NCBI GenBank assembly: GCA_944332645.1
Contig: CALVKK010000007.1
Coordinates: 1 to 21,485, forward strand
Direction: 5' to 3'
Length of the DNA: 21,485 nt
Source of the DNA: an uncultured Bacilli bacterium
GTDB taxonomy: Bacteria > Bacillota_I > Bacilli_A > RF39 > UBA660
Below, one piece after another: positions 7,604 through 14,462 of the stretch (within the stretch, counting starts at the first letter, position 1; each line of letters starts with the position of its first letter). The position numbers and the translations under genes are program-made. Under the pieces are notes generated by a model. It worked only from the letters and a program-made list of their open reading frames with translations, searched no databases and was not told where the DNA came from.

Positions 7604-8977
7604 ATGAACGAACTAACAATGGAAAAATTAGTAAATTTATGTAAACAGTATGGTTTTATATTTCAAGGAAGTGAAATCTATGGGGGATTAGCTAACACTT
7701 GGGATTATGGACCATTAGGTGTCGAACTTAAAAACAATGTCAAAAAAGCTTGGATTAAAAGGTTTGTACAACAAAATCCTTATAATGTTTTAGTTGATTG
7801 TGCTATTTTAATGAATCCTAAAACTTGGGAAGCCAGCGGACACATTGCAACTTTTAATGATCCATTAATCGATTGTAAGCATTGTAAGACAAGACATCGT
7901 GCTGATAAATTAATCGAAGACGCTGATCATATTGAAGTTGGTAGTTTCACTGATGAACAATTAATGAAATATATCTATGATCACAACATTGTTTGTCCTA
8001 ATTGTGGTAAATTGGATTACACTGACATTCGTAAATTTAATTTGATGTTTAAAACTTTTCAGGGTGTAACAGAGGACAGTAAAAGTACGATTTACTTAAG
8101 ACCGGAAACAGCTCAAGGAATTTTTGTTAATTTTTTAAATGTTCAAAGAAGTATGCGATTAAAAGTACCTTTTGGAATTGCTCAAATTGGTAAAAGTTTT
8201 CGAAATGAAATAACACCTGGTAATTTTACTTTTAGAACTCGTGAATTTGAACAAATGGAATTAGAATTTTTCTGTAAACCAGGTACAGAATTAGATTGGT
8301 TTAGTTATTGGAAGAATTATTGTCATGATTGGCTAATTAGTTTGAATCTAAAAGAGGAAAATCTAAGAATGCGCGATCATGACAAAGAGGAATTGAGTCA
8401 TTATAGTAATGCGACGACCGATTTTGAGTATAAATTTCCTTTTGGTTGGGGAGAACTATGGGGAGTTGCATCGCGAACTGATTTTGATTTAAAACAACAT
8501 CAAAAATACTCTGGTCAAAGTATGGAATATTTAGATTCTGAAACCAGTGAAAAATATATTCCTTATGTTATCGAACCTTCTTTGGGATGTGATCGCATGG
8601 TATTAACATTTTTATGTGATGCTTATAGCTGTGAAAAGTTAGAAAATGGTGACACAAGAGAAATAATGAAATTTCATCCTTTCCTAGCACCATATAAAGT
8701 AGCAGTTTTACCTTTGATTAAAAAGAATCATTCTCAAAAAGCACAAGAAGTATATACTGAATTAACAAAATATTTCATGGTTAATTATGATGAGGCTGGT
8801 AATATTGGTAAAAGATATCGTCGAAATGATATTATGGGAACACCTTTTTGTATAACTATCGATGATGAGACAATAAACAATAATACCGTTACTTTAAGAG
8901 ATAGAGACACAATGAAACAAATAACTTTAAATATCGATGAAGTTGTCGATTATATAAACAAAAAATTAGAATTTTAA
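7604..8977 (+). CDS. glyQS: glycyl-tRNA synthetase, alpha2 class II type
   Basis: The enzyme charges tRNA-Gly with glycine. This is the homodimeric form, not the alpha2-beta2 GlyQ/GlyS form. The 457 residues begin with FIFQGSEIYGGLANTWDYGP, then SGHIATFNDP. Two Cys pairs (DCKHCKTRH and VCPNCGK) match the zinc-binding insertion. Motif 2 is SFRNEITPGNFTFRTREFEQ, motif 3 is EPSLGCDRMV, and the C-terminal anticodon-binding domain starts near APYKVAVLPL and contains YRRNDIMGTPFCITID. Length is normal for the family. RBS AAGGAGGG at 7590-7596. It is preceded by a glycine T-box, which independently supports the amino-acid assignment. No strong terminator is visible before the next promoter at 9020. 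Confidence 0.98.
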   Translation: MNELTMEKLVNLCKQYGFIFQGSEIYGGLANTWDYGPLGVELKNNVKKAWIKRFVQQNPYNVLVDCAILMNPKTWEASGHIATFNDPLIDCKHCKTRHRADKLIEDADHIEVGSFTDEQLMKYIYDHNIVCPNCGKLDYTDIRKFNLMFKTFQGVTEDSKSTIYLRPETAQGIFVNFLNVQRSMRLKVPFGIAQIGKSFRNEITPGNFTFRTREFEQMELEFFCKPGTELDWFSYWKNYCHDWLISLNLKEENLRMRDHDKEELSHYSNATTDFEYKFPFGWGELWGVASRTDFDLKQHQKYSGQSMEYLDSETSEKYIPYVIEPSLGCDRMVLTFLCDAYSCEKLENGDTREIMKFHPFLAPYKVAVLPLIKKNHSQKAQEVYTELTKYFMVNYDEAGNIGKRYRRNDIMGTPFCITIDDETINNNTVTLRDRDTMKQITLNIDEVVDYINKKLEF

Positions 8978-9019
8978 CAGAAAGAATTTATCTTTGGATT
9001 TGTCTATTATAAATAAAAT

Positions 9020-9048
9020 TTGACTTTAATTGAAAATAATAGTATAAT
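9020..9048 (+). promoter_or_regulatory. promoter of the HAD-acyltransferase gene
   Basis: TTGACT at 9020-9025 and TATAAT at 9043-9048 with a 17-bp spacer. Expected start point is near 9055, with a short leader before the ATG at 9074. Confidence 0.85.
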
Positions 9049-9073
9049 AACTGTCGCTGATGGGGGGTTGTTT

Positions 9074-10564
9074 ATGAATTTATTGTTTGATATCGATGAT
9101 ACGATTACTAATGAAACCGATTTCATGATCAAATATGCTCCAATATATTTAAAGAAAAAGTATGGATTAAATGTACAAATCACTAATCCACATGGTTATA
9201 ATGTAGTTGAAGTTTTCGGATTAAAAGAAAAATTAAAAGACAATGCAAAATTTTATTTAAATCTCGAAGCTAAGTTAGACGAAATTAATAAATCATTTTG
9301 GAACAAATATTTTATTAAATATCTTTTCTATCCGATTAAAAAAGATGCATCAAAAATTATTAGTGATTTAAGAAAACAAGGGTACAAAATCAACTTTGCT
9401 AGTTTAAGGGGCAGAAAAACAAAAGAAAATGAAAAATTAAAAGATAAGTTTATTCGTACGAAAATTGTTCCTTTTCTTACAAAAATGCAATTAAAATTAA
9501 ATCATATAAAGTATGATAAAGTATTCTTAGTTGAAAAGAATGAGGATAAAATCAACATTGCAAATGAGTTGAATGCTAAAATTGTTTTTGATGACAGTGT
9601 TGAAGTTTTGGAAAACGTCGAAAATTCAATAGCAGTGTGTGTTCAAACGCCGCATAATATCAACGTTAATTTCAAAAACAAAAACGTTGTAAAATTACAT
9701 TTTTCTTTTGAAGAAATAAAACACTTTATAACGGATTATGAAGAAAAAAAGATATTGTTAGCACCAAGTAAAAGAAAGATGTCAAAATTAAAAATTTATA
9801 AAAAAGCATTGACAGAAAAAACATATAAACTATTACGAGTTTGCAGCAAACATAAAATTATTAAAGCATTTAAGCCTTTAGTAATTGGAGAAGATAATTT
9901 ACCAAAATTAAAAGGACCAAATATGTTTGTTGGCAATCATAGAAATATAAAAGATCCTTTGATTGTTATATCATTGTTAAAAAATCCTACGCATTTTGCT
10001 GCTTTGAAAAGAATGTTTGAATATAAAGATAATCTTTTTGGTAAAGTTGGTAAAAATGTAGGAACTGTTGCAACAACATTATTTGTCAAATCAATGGGGG
10101 CATTACCCATTGCAAGACCAACAGATGAGAATTATCGCAAAGTAAACTTAAAAACTTTTAGAGATATTATGGATTATTTAGCTACTGATTCTAGTGTGAC
10201 TATTTATCCAGAGGGGACTTTAAATAGAAATCCTAAAGAAGATGGCAATATCTTACCATTAAAATCAGATCAAACTTTTAGAGTTGCAGAAAATGGTCGA
10301 GCCATAATTCGTCCAGTTGCGATTGTCTGGGTACCAGAAGATGTTAAAATCGAAAATAGAGTTTTAATTGCTTTTTTAAAGCCTATTTACACACATGGAC
10401 TAAAAACAGAACAAATATTGGAAAGATGGTACAATTCTGTCAATGGTGCGATTGATTCAATGAATCAAATTATCAGTGAATTAGATAAAATTGGCAAGAG
10501 TAATTATCCATCTTCAAATAGCGAAAAAATCCGCAAATTATCAAATGATATAAAGCGTTTGTAG
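9074..10564 (+). CDS. fusion of a HAD-like phosphatase domain and a PlsC-like acyltransferase
   Basis: This 496-residue protein has two domains. Residues 1-225 look HAD-like: motif I FDIDDTIT (nucleophile Asp6, Asp8), motif II FASLRG, a Lys in EKNEDK, and motif III VFDDSVEVLENV. Residues about 255-496 look like a 1-acylglycerol-3-phosphate acyltransferase: NHRNIKD (His289, Asp294, the HX4D motif), a middle motif around GALPIARP, and YPEGTLNR (Glu380). The acyltransferase should work at the inner membrane face in phospholipid synthesis. The HAD substrate is unknown, with a phosphorylated lipid precursor or nucleotide as guesses. I start it at 9074 with GGGGGG at 9062-9067, because the in-frame TTG at 9020 is the -35 element. 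The stop lies inside the downstream terminator. Confidence 0.85.
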   Translation: MNLLFDIDDTITNETDFMIKYAPIYLKKKYGLNVQITNPHGYNVVEVFGLKEKLKDNAKFYLNLEAKLDEINKSFWNKYFIKYLFYPIKKDASKIISDLRKQGYKINFASLRGRKTKENEKLKDKFIRTKIVPFLTKMQLKLNHIKYDKVFLVEKNEDKINIANELNAKIVFDDSVEVLENVENSIAVCVQTPHNINVNFKNKNVVKLHFSFEEIKHFITDYEEKKILLAPSKRKMSKLKIYKKALTEKTYKLLRVCSKHKIIKAFKPLVIGEDNLPKLKGPNMFVGNHRNIKDPLIVISLLKNPTHFAALKRMFEYKDNLFGKVGKNVGTVATTLFVKSMGALPIARPTDENYRKVNLKTFRDIMDYLATDSSVTIYPEGTLNRNPKEDGNILPLKSDQTFRVAENGRAIIRPVAIVWVPEDVKIENRVLIAFLKPIYTHGLKTEQILERWYNSVNGAIDSMNQIISELDKIGKSNYPSSNSEKIRKLSNDIKRL

Positions 10565-10585
10565 TATTTACAAACGTTTTCTTTT
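10552..10585 (+). terminator. terminator overlapping the end of the acyltransferase gene
   Basis: Stem CGTTTGTA (10556-10563) with TACAAACG (10569-10576), extended by a G-T and three A-T pairs, followed by TTTTCTTTT. The TAG stop at 10562-10564 is within the stem and loop. Confidence 0.8.
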
Positions 10586-10595
10586 ACGCTATAAT
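10567..10595 (+). promoter_or_regulatory. promoter of the hybrid kinase, inside the preceding terminator
   Basis: TTTACA at 10567-10572 and TATAAT at 10590-10595 with a 17-bp spacer. The -35 occupies the loop and 3' arm of the upstream terminator hairpin. The predicted start near 10602 leaves about 9 nt before the ATG, so the leader would hold little beyond GGTGAT at 10602-10607. Confidence 0.75.
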
Positions 10596-10610
10596 TTAAA
10601 TGGTGATAGT

Positions 10611-13238
10611 ATGAATGCTAATGTATTATTGATGGTAGCTAGTTTGTGTTATTTAATTGTTATATTAATATTATATTTTCCTAAAAAAAAGGTAAATACA
10701 TTTGAAACAAGAATATATAAATACATATTAATTTTTGCTGTATTTGGTGTAGTGATGGATTTAATAGGTGTCTATGTTAGCTTACACGTTGATGACACGA
10801 GCGTTATCAGATGGATTGTCTTAAAACTTTATTATTCATATCTGTTAACTATTATGTATTTACTAACTTTATATATGTTTATTTCTAATGGCGCTTCTGA
10901 ATTAACTAAAAAAGAAAATACAAAAATCAATATTATATCAGTCATTTATGTAATCGTATTAGCGATAAATTCAATTTTACCTGTCAATTATTATAAAGAT
11001 GGAAATGTCATATATGCTTATGGTATTGGTACTAATTATTTATATTTAGTTACAGGATTGATTATTTTTATTTGGATATGTTGGTGGATAAAGGATATAA
11101 AAAAATTAAGAACAAGAAGAAATATACCGATGATAATTCTTGTTATTTTAGCAATACCAATTATTTATTTGCAAATGACTAATCCACAGCTATTGTTAGT
11201 TTCAAGCCTTATTAGTTTTATTGTGGTAATTATGTATCATACAATCGAGAATCCAGATGTCAAGATGATCAACGAATTAAATTTAGCCAAAGATACAGCA
11301 GAGAAAGCTAATCGAGCTAAAAGCGATTTTTTAAGTAGTATGAGTCATGAGATAAGAACACCATTAAATGCTATTGTTGGTTTTTCAGAATGTATCAAAA
11401 ACGCTGATAGTTTAGAAGAAGCAAAAGAAGATGCAAGTGACGTTATAACAGCGTCTAATACACTGTTAGAAATAGTAAATGGTATATTAGATATATCAAA
11501 AATCGAAGCAGGGAAATTAGAGTTAATTGAAACAGATTATGAAGTTAAGAAATTATTTAAAGAAATAGTGCGATTAATTCAAGCGAGAATAGGTGATAAA
11601 CAATTAGACTTTAGGGTAAATATAGCAGAAGATATTCCCGATATATTATATGGTGATCATGCAAATGTAAAAAAGATAGTTATCAATTTACTAACTAATG
11701 CAGTAAAGTATACCGATGAAGGATATGTAAGTTTAGATGTAAAATGTGTAAACAAAAATGGAGTATGTCGATTATTTATATCGGTCAAAGATAGTGGACG
11801 AGGAATCAAAGAAGAAGACATGAGCAAATTATTTACAAAATTTCAACGAGTGGAAGAAGATCGAAATACGACGATAGAAGGAACAGGCTTAGGTTTAGCG
11901 ATAACGAAACAATTAGTAGATATGATGAATGGGAATATCGTAGTGACTAGTCAATATAAAGAAGGATCAGAGTTTAAAGTAGCGATAGATCAAAAGATAT
12001 CGACGTCTAAACTTGATACACCAAAAGAAGAAATAGAAGATTTGAACTTAGATTTAACTAATAAGAGAATTTTAATTGTTGATGATAACAAATTAAATTT
12101 AAAAGTTGGGCAAAAATTGTTAGCTAAATATAATCCGATTATTGATACAGCAGAAAGTGGAATGGAATGTTTAGAGAAAATCAAGAGTGGAAAAGAATAT
12201 GATTTAGTTTTATTAGATGATATGATGCCAAAGATGAGAGGAAGAGAAGTACTAATAAAATTAAAAGAGAATCCAAAATATAAAACGCCGACTGTTGCAT
12301 TAACAGCAAATGCTATCAATGGGGTGAGGGAGCAGTATCTAAAAGATGGTTTTGATGATTATTTAGCTAAACCAATCGATAAAGAACAATTAAATAAAAT
12401 TTTAACAAAATACTTAAAAAAAGATTATTCAAAAAAGATAGATGAGAATGATTCAAAAAAAGAAGCTATAACTAAGAAAGTGTTGTTAGTGGATGATAAT
12501 AAGATTAATATTGATATCGCTAAGAACTTTTTAAAAGAATATAATTTTACAATCGAAAGTTGTTTAAGTGGGAGAGAATGTTTAAATTTAATCAAAAGTG
12601 GAAAAGAATATGATTTAATATTTGTTGATATTATGATGCCAGAAATGGATGGAATAGAATTGTTTAAATTATTAAAAAGTGATGTCAATTTTAATGGTAA
12701 AATAGTGGCATTGACAGCTGATGCAGTCGAAGGAGCAAAGGAAAAATATATCAATATTGGTTTCGATGGATATATACCTAAGCCAATTAATAAAAAAGTA
12801 TTAAATGATGTGATCATAAATGTATTAAATGAAAAATATGAAACGTCAAAAGTCGAGCCTAAAACAATTACAAAATCAGAAGAGTATTTAAAAGAAAATG
12901 GTATTGATATCGATAAATCATTAGAGTTACTAGGTGACATTAATACTTACAATGATTTATTAAAAGATTTTATAGCGACAATAAAAGATAAATCTAATCA
13001 ACTAAACGATTATAGAGAAAAAAATGATATGGATAATTATGCAATAATAGTTCATGGTTTAAAAAGTGATAGTCGCTATTTAGGATTTACCAAACTAGCC
13101 GAAATGGCATTAGAACATGAATTGAGAAGCAAAGACAAAGATATAGATTACATCAACAGTCATTTTGTTGAGATATTAAAAGAAATTACAAGAGTGGTTG
13201 GTATTGTTAATAAATATTTAAATATAATTATAGTTTAA
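10611..13238 (+). CDS. membrane hybrid histidine kinase with two receivers and an Hpt domain
   Basis: This 875-residue phosphorelay protein begins with about seven hydrophobic segments (1-205), a membrane sensor of unknown ligand. Next is a dimerisation domain with phosphorylatable His246 in SMSHEIRTPLNAIVGFSE. The ATPase domain shows NLLTNAVKYT, DSGRGIKEED and GTGLGLAI. Two receivers follow: ILIVDDNKLN with acceptor Asp536 (LLDDMMP) and VLLVDDNKIN with Asp673 (VDIMMP). The C-terminal Hpt domain carries His815 in VHGLKSDSRYLG. Phosphate could thus pass His-Asp-His within one chain, but no DNA-binding or enzymatic output is present, so a separate response regulator is needed and none is in the window. 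Start chosen from GGTGAT at 10602-10607. Confidence 0.95.
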   Translation: MNANVLLMVASLCYLIVILILYFPKKKVNTFETRIYKYILIFAVFGVVMDLIGVYVSLHVDDTSVIRWIVLKLYYSYLLTIMYLLTLYMFISNGASELTKKENTKINIISVIYVIVLAINSILPVNYYKDGNVIYAYGIGTNYLYLVTGLIIFIWICWWIKDIKKLRTRRNIPMIILVILAIPIIYLQMTNPQLLLVSSLISFIVVIMYHTIENPDVKMINELNLAKDTAEKANRAKSDFLSSMSHEIRTPLNAIVGFSECIKNADSLEEAKEDASDVITASNTLLEIVNGILDISKIEAGKLELIETDYEVKKLFKEIVRLIQARIGDKQLDFRVNIAEDIPDILYGDHANVKKIVINLLTNAVKYTDEGYVSLDVKCVNKNGVCRLFISVKDSGRGIKEEDMSKLFTKFQRVEEDRNTTIEGTGLGLAITKQLVDMMNGNIVVTSQYKEGSEFKVAIDQKISTSKLDTPKEEIEDLNLDLTNKRILIVDDNKLNLKVGQKLLAKYNPIIDTAESGMECLEKIKSGKEYDLVLLDDMMPKMRGREVLIKLKENPKYKTPTVALTANAINGVREQYLKDGFDDYLAKPIDKEQLNKILTKYLKKDYSKKIDENDSKKEAITKKVLLVDDNKINIDIAKNFLKEYNFTIESCLSGRECLNLIKSGKEYDLIFVDIMMPEMDGIELFKLLKSDVNFNGKIVALTADAVEGAKEKYINIGFDGYIPKPINKKVLNDVIINVLNEKYETSKVEPKTITKSEEYLKENGIDIDKSLELLGDINTYNDLLKDFIATIKDKSNQLNDYREKNDMDNYAIIVHGLKSDSRYLGFTKLAEMALEHELRSKDKDIDYINSHFVEILKEITRVVGIVNKYLNIIIV
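12180..12617 (+). repeat. near-identical 27-nt blocks in the two receiver domains
   Basis: Bases 12180-12206 and 12591-12617 match at 26 of 27 positions. Both encode IKSGKEYDL just before the phosphoacceptor strand. The copies are 411 bases apart, the spacing of the tandem receivers. The rest of the two domains has diverged, so this block is either recently converted or strongly constrained. Confidence 0.8.
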
Positions 13239-13283
13239 TTATTAGAAATATTTATAAAAAAAACACAAAATGTAAAAATTTTA

Positions 13284-13312
13284 TTCACAATTTGTTTAAT
13301 ATGTGGTAAAAT
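13284..13312 (+). promoter_or_regulatory. promoter of the sepF-divIVA-ileS unit
   Basis: TTCACA at 13284-13289 and TAAAAT at 13307-13312 with a 17-bp spacer. Expected start is near 13319. The GTG at 13325, in frame with sepF, comes almost directly after it and has no ribosome site. Confidence 0.7.
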
Positions 13313-13360
13313 GAGGATAGTAGTGTGGATTATCGTCTATACAACAAGGAGGAAAAGGGT

Positions 13361-13765
13361 ATGAATATAAAAAAATGGTTTTCAAGTGAAGAAACAGATA
13401 TATTAAGTGATGGGTTAAATGATCAATATTATAACTTAAAGGCTAGTGAAGCAGTTGAAGAAGATGGCAGTACCAAATTGGTTTTATTGGAACCACGAGC
13501 TTTTTCTGAAACACAACAAATAGCTGATCAATTAAAAAATAGGAATACGGTTGTTGTTAACTTAAAACGTGTTACTTCTGATCAAGCTAAAAGAATTGTC
13601 GACTTCTTAAGTGGTACTATATATGCAATAGGTGGCGACTTACAAAAGGTTGGCGGAGGAATATTTTTGTGTACGCCGAATAATGTTAAAGTAAATGGTA
13701 AAATAACTGATGAAACTGAAGGTAAAGATATACACGATAATAAAGATATAAATATTGAATGGTAA
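13361..13765 (+). CDS. sepF: cell division protein SepF
   Basis: SepF binds FtsZ and the membrane and helps assemble the Z-ring. The 134-residue protein starts with a short amphipathic, membrane-anchor-like helix (MNIKKWFS). An acidic linker and the SepF core follow: VLLEPRAFSETQQIADQLKN, VVVNLKRVTSDQAKRIVDFL and GTIYAIGGDLQKVGGGIFLC. The start at 13361 follows AAGGAGG at 13346-13352, and the upstream in-frame GTG lacks such a site. It lies directly before divIVA (20-bp gap) and then ileS, the order seen in Bacillus and relatives. The ylmG and ylmH genes usually found between sepF and divIVA are absent. Confidence 0.96.
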   Translation: MNIKKWFSSEETDILSDGLNDQYYNLKASEAVEEDGSTKLVLLEPRAFSETQQIADQLKNRNTVVVNLKRVTSDQAKRIVDFLSGTIYAIGGDLQKVGGGIFLCTPNNVKVNGKITDETEGKDIHDNKDINIEW

Positions 13766-13785
13766 AACTGATTTGAGGTGAAACT

Positions 13786-14244
13786 ATGGAGAAGTTCAGC
13801 CGTGTTTTAAGAGGATATGATCCAGAAGAAGTAAATGTTTTTTTGGACAATGTTATCACAAAAGTGGAATCGATGGTAAAAGAAATCGAGAAAAAAGATA
13901 AGCAAATTGAAGAAAACAGTCACTTGCAAGAAGAGAATGCTTCTTTAAAGGACAAGGTTAATCAATTCTCTGCTATGGAAGAAAATTTAAGAAAAGCTAT
14001 CTTAATGGCTGAAAAAACTTCTGAACAGATTAAGTTGACAGCTTATCAAGAAAGAGATATAATAGTCAGCGATGCGAAAAAAAATGCCAATCGGATTATC
14101 AATGAGGCATTAATTAAAGCTGAAGAAATTGAAAAAGAAACTGATCAATTAAGAAGAAATATGATCGTGTTCAAAAAACGATTAAAGGAAGCTTTAGAAA
14201 CACAACTTGAATTAGTTGAAGATATTGAAAAAATAGAGATATAG
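13786..14244 (+). CDS. divIVA: DivIVA-family pole and septum organiser, short N-terminus
   Basis: DivIVA proteins bind strongly curved membrane at poles and division sites and recruit partners. The 152 residues start KFSRVLRGYDPEEVNVFLDNV, the family's N-terminal lipid-binding motif. A coiled coil follows (about 25-75) and then a second helical region with ANRIINEALIKAEEIEKE. Bacillus DivIVA has about 9 more residues before this point (PLTPNDIHNK type). Here a TGA at 13774-13776 is in frame 9 bases upstream of the ATG, so the short form is real. The membrane-inserting Phe17 of Bacillus aligns with Leu8. RBS GAGGTG at 13775-13780. The gene is followed directly by the ileS T-box and is probably co-transcribed with sepF. 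Confidence 0.93.
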   Translation: MEKFSRVLRGYDPEEVNVFLDNVITKVESMVKEIEKKDKQIEENSHLQEENASLKDKVNQFSAMEENLRKAILMAEKTSEQIKLTAYQERDIIVSDAKKNANRIINEALIKAEEIEKETDQLRRNMIVFKKRLKEALETQLELVEDIEKIEI

Positions 14245-14248
14245 CAAA

Positions 14249-14440
14249 TGAAAAAGACGGTGGATTAGATTTCTTTGATAGAGAGTTAGTGGTTGGTGGA
14301 AACTAATAAAGAATTAATTCATAGATCACTTTGGATGCTTTTTATGGACAAGATAAAAACGGTAACGCGTTATAGTTAAATAAGTAAAAAAATAAAGGTG
14401 GTACCGCGGAATATTTCGCCCTTTGGGTATCACTTTTTTT
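14249..14440 (+). ncRNA. T-box leader of ileS (isoleucine, specifier AUC)
   Basis: Stem I is closed by AAAAAG near 14251-14256 with CTTTTT near 14338-14343. Its distal part carries the usual GAGAG and GGTTGGTGGAAAC segments (14281-14303). The specifier ATC at 14325-14327 precedes ACTTTGGATGC. The T-box AAGGTGGTACCGCGG is at 14395-14409, with TGGT (14399-14402) matching the ACCA end of tRNA-Ile. The antiterminator pairs AAAGG with CCTTT (14420-14424). The terminator pairs the same AAAGGTGGTACC strand with GGTATCACTTT (14426-14436) and ends in a T run. There is no obvious separate promoter, so it probably attenuates read-through from sepF-divIVA. Confidence 0.95.
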
Positions 14441-14462
14441 GTTTTTAAAGGAGATGATTTAG

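Noticed and set aside
9020..9073. Upstream TTG start of the HAD-acyltransferase gene
   Set aside because: The TTG is part of the -35 element, and the HAD motif begins directly after the ATG at 9074.
12425..12940. Long minus-strand open frame of 171 codons within the kinase gene
   Set aside because: It is a shadow of the real gene on the plus strand, in AT-rich sequence, with no ribosome site or recognisable protein. The same applies to other minus-strand frames in ffh, the ABC genes and around 7315-7497, and to plus-strand frames within the M16 genes.
13215..13260. AT-rich inverted repeat after the kinase gene as a terminator
   Set aside because: ATAATTA/TAATTAT can pair, but only by A-T pairs and it is followed by A runs, so it is not a convincing terminator.
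13325..13360. GTG start of sepF
   Set aside because: It has no ribosome site and is only a few bases after the predicted transcription start. AAGGAGG precedes the ATG at 13361.
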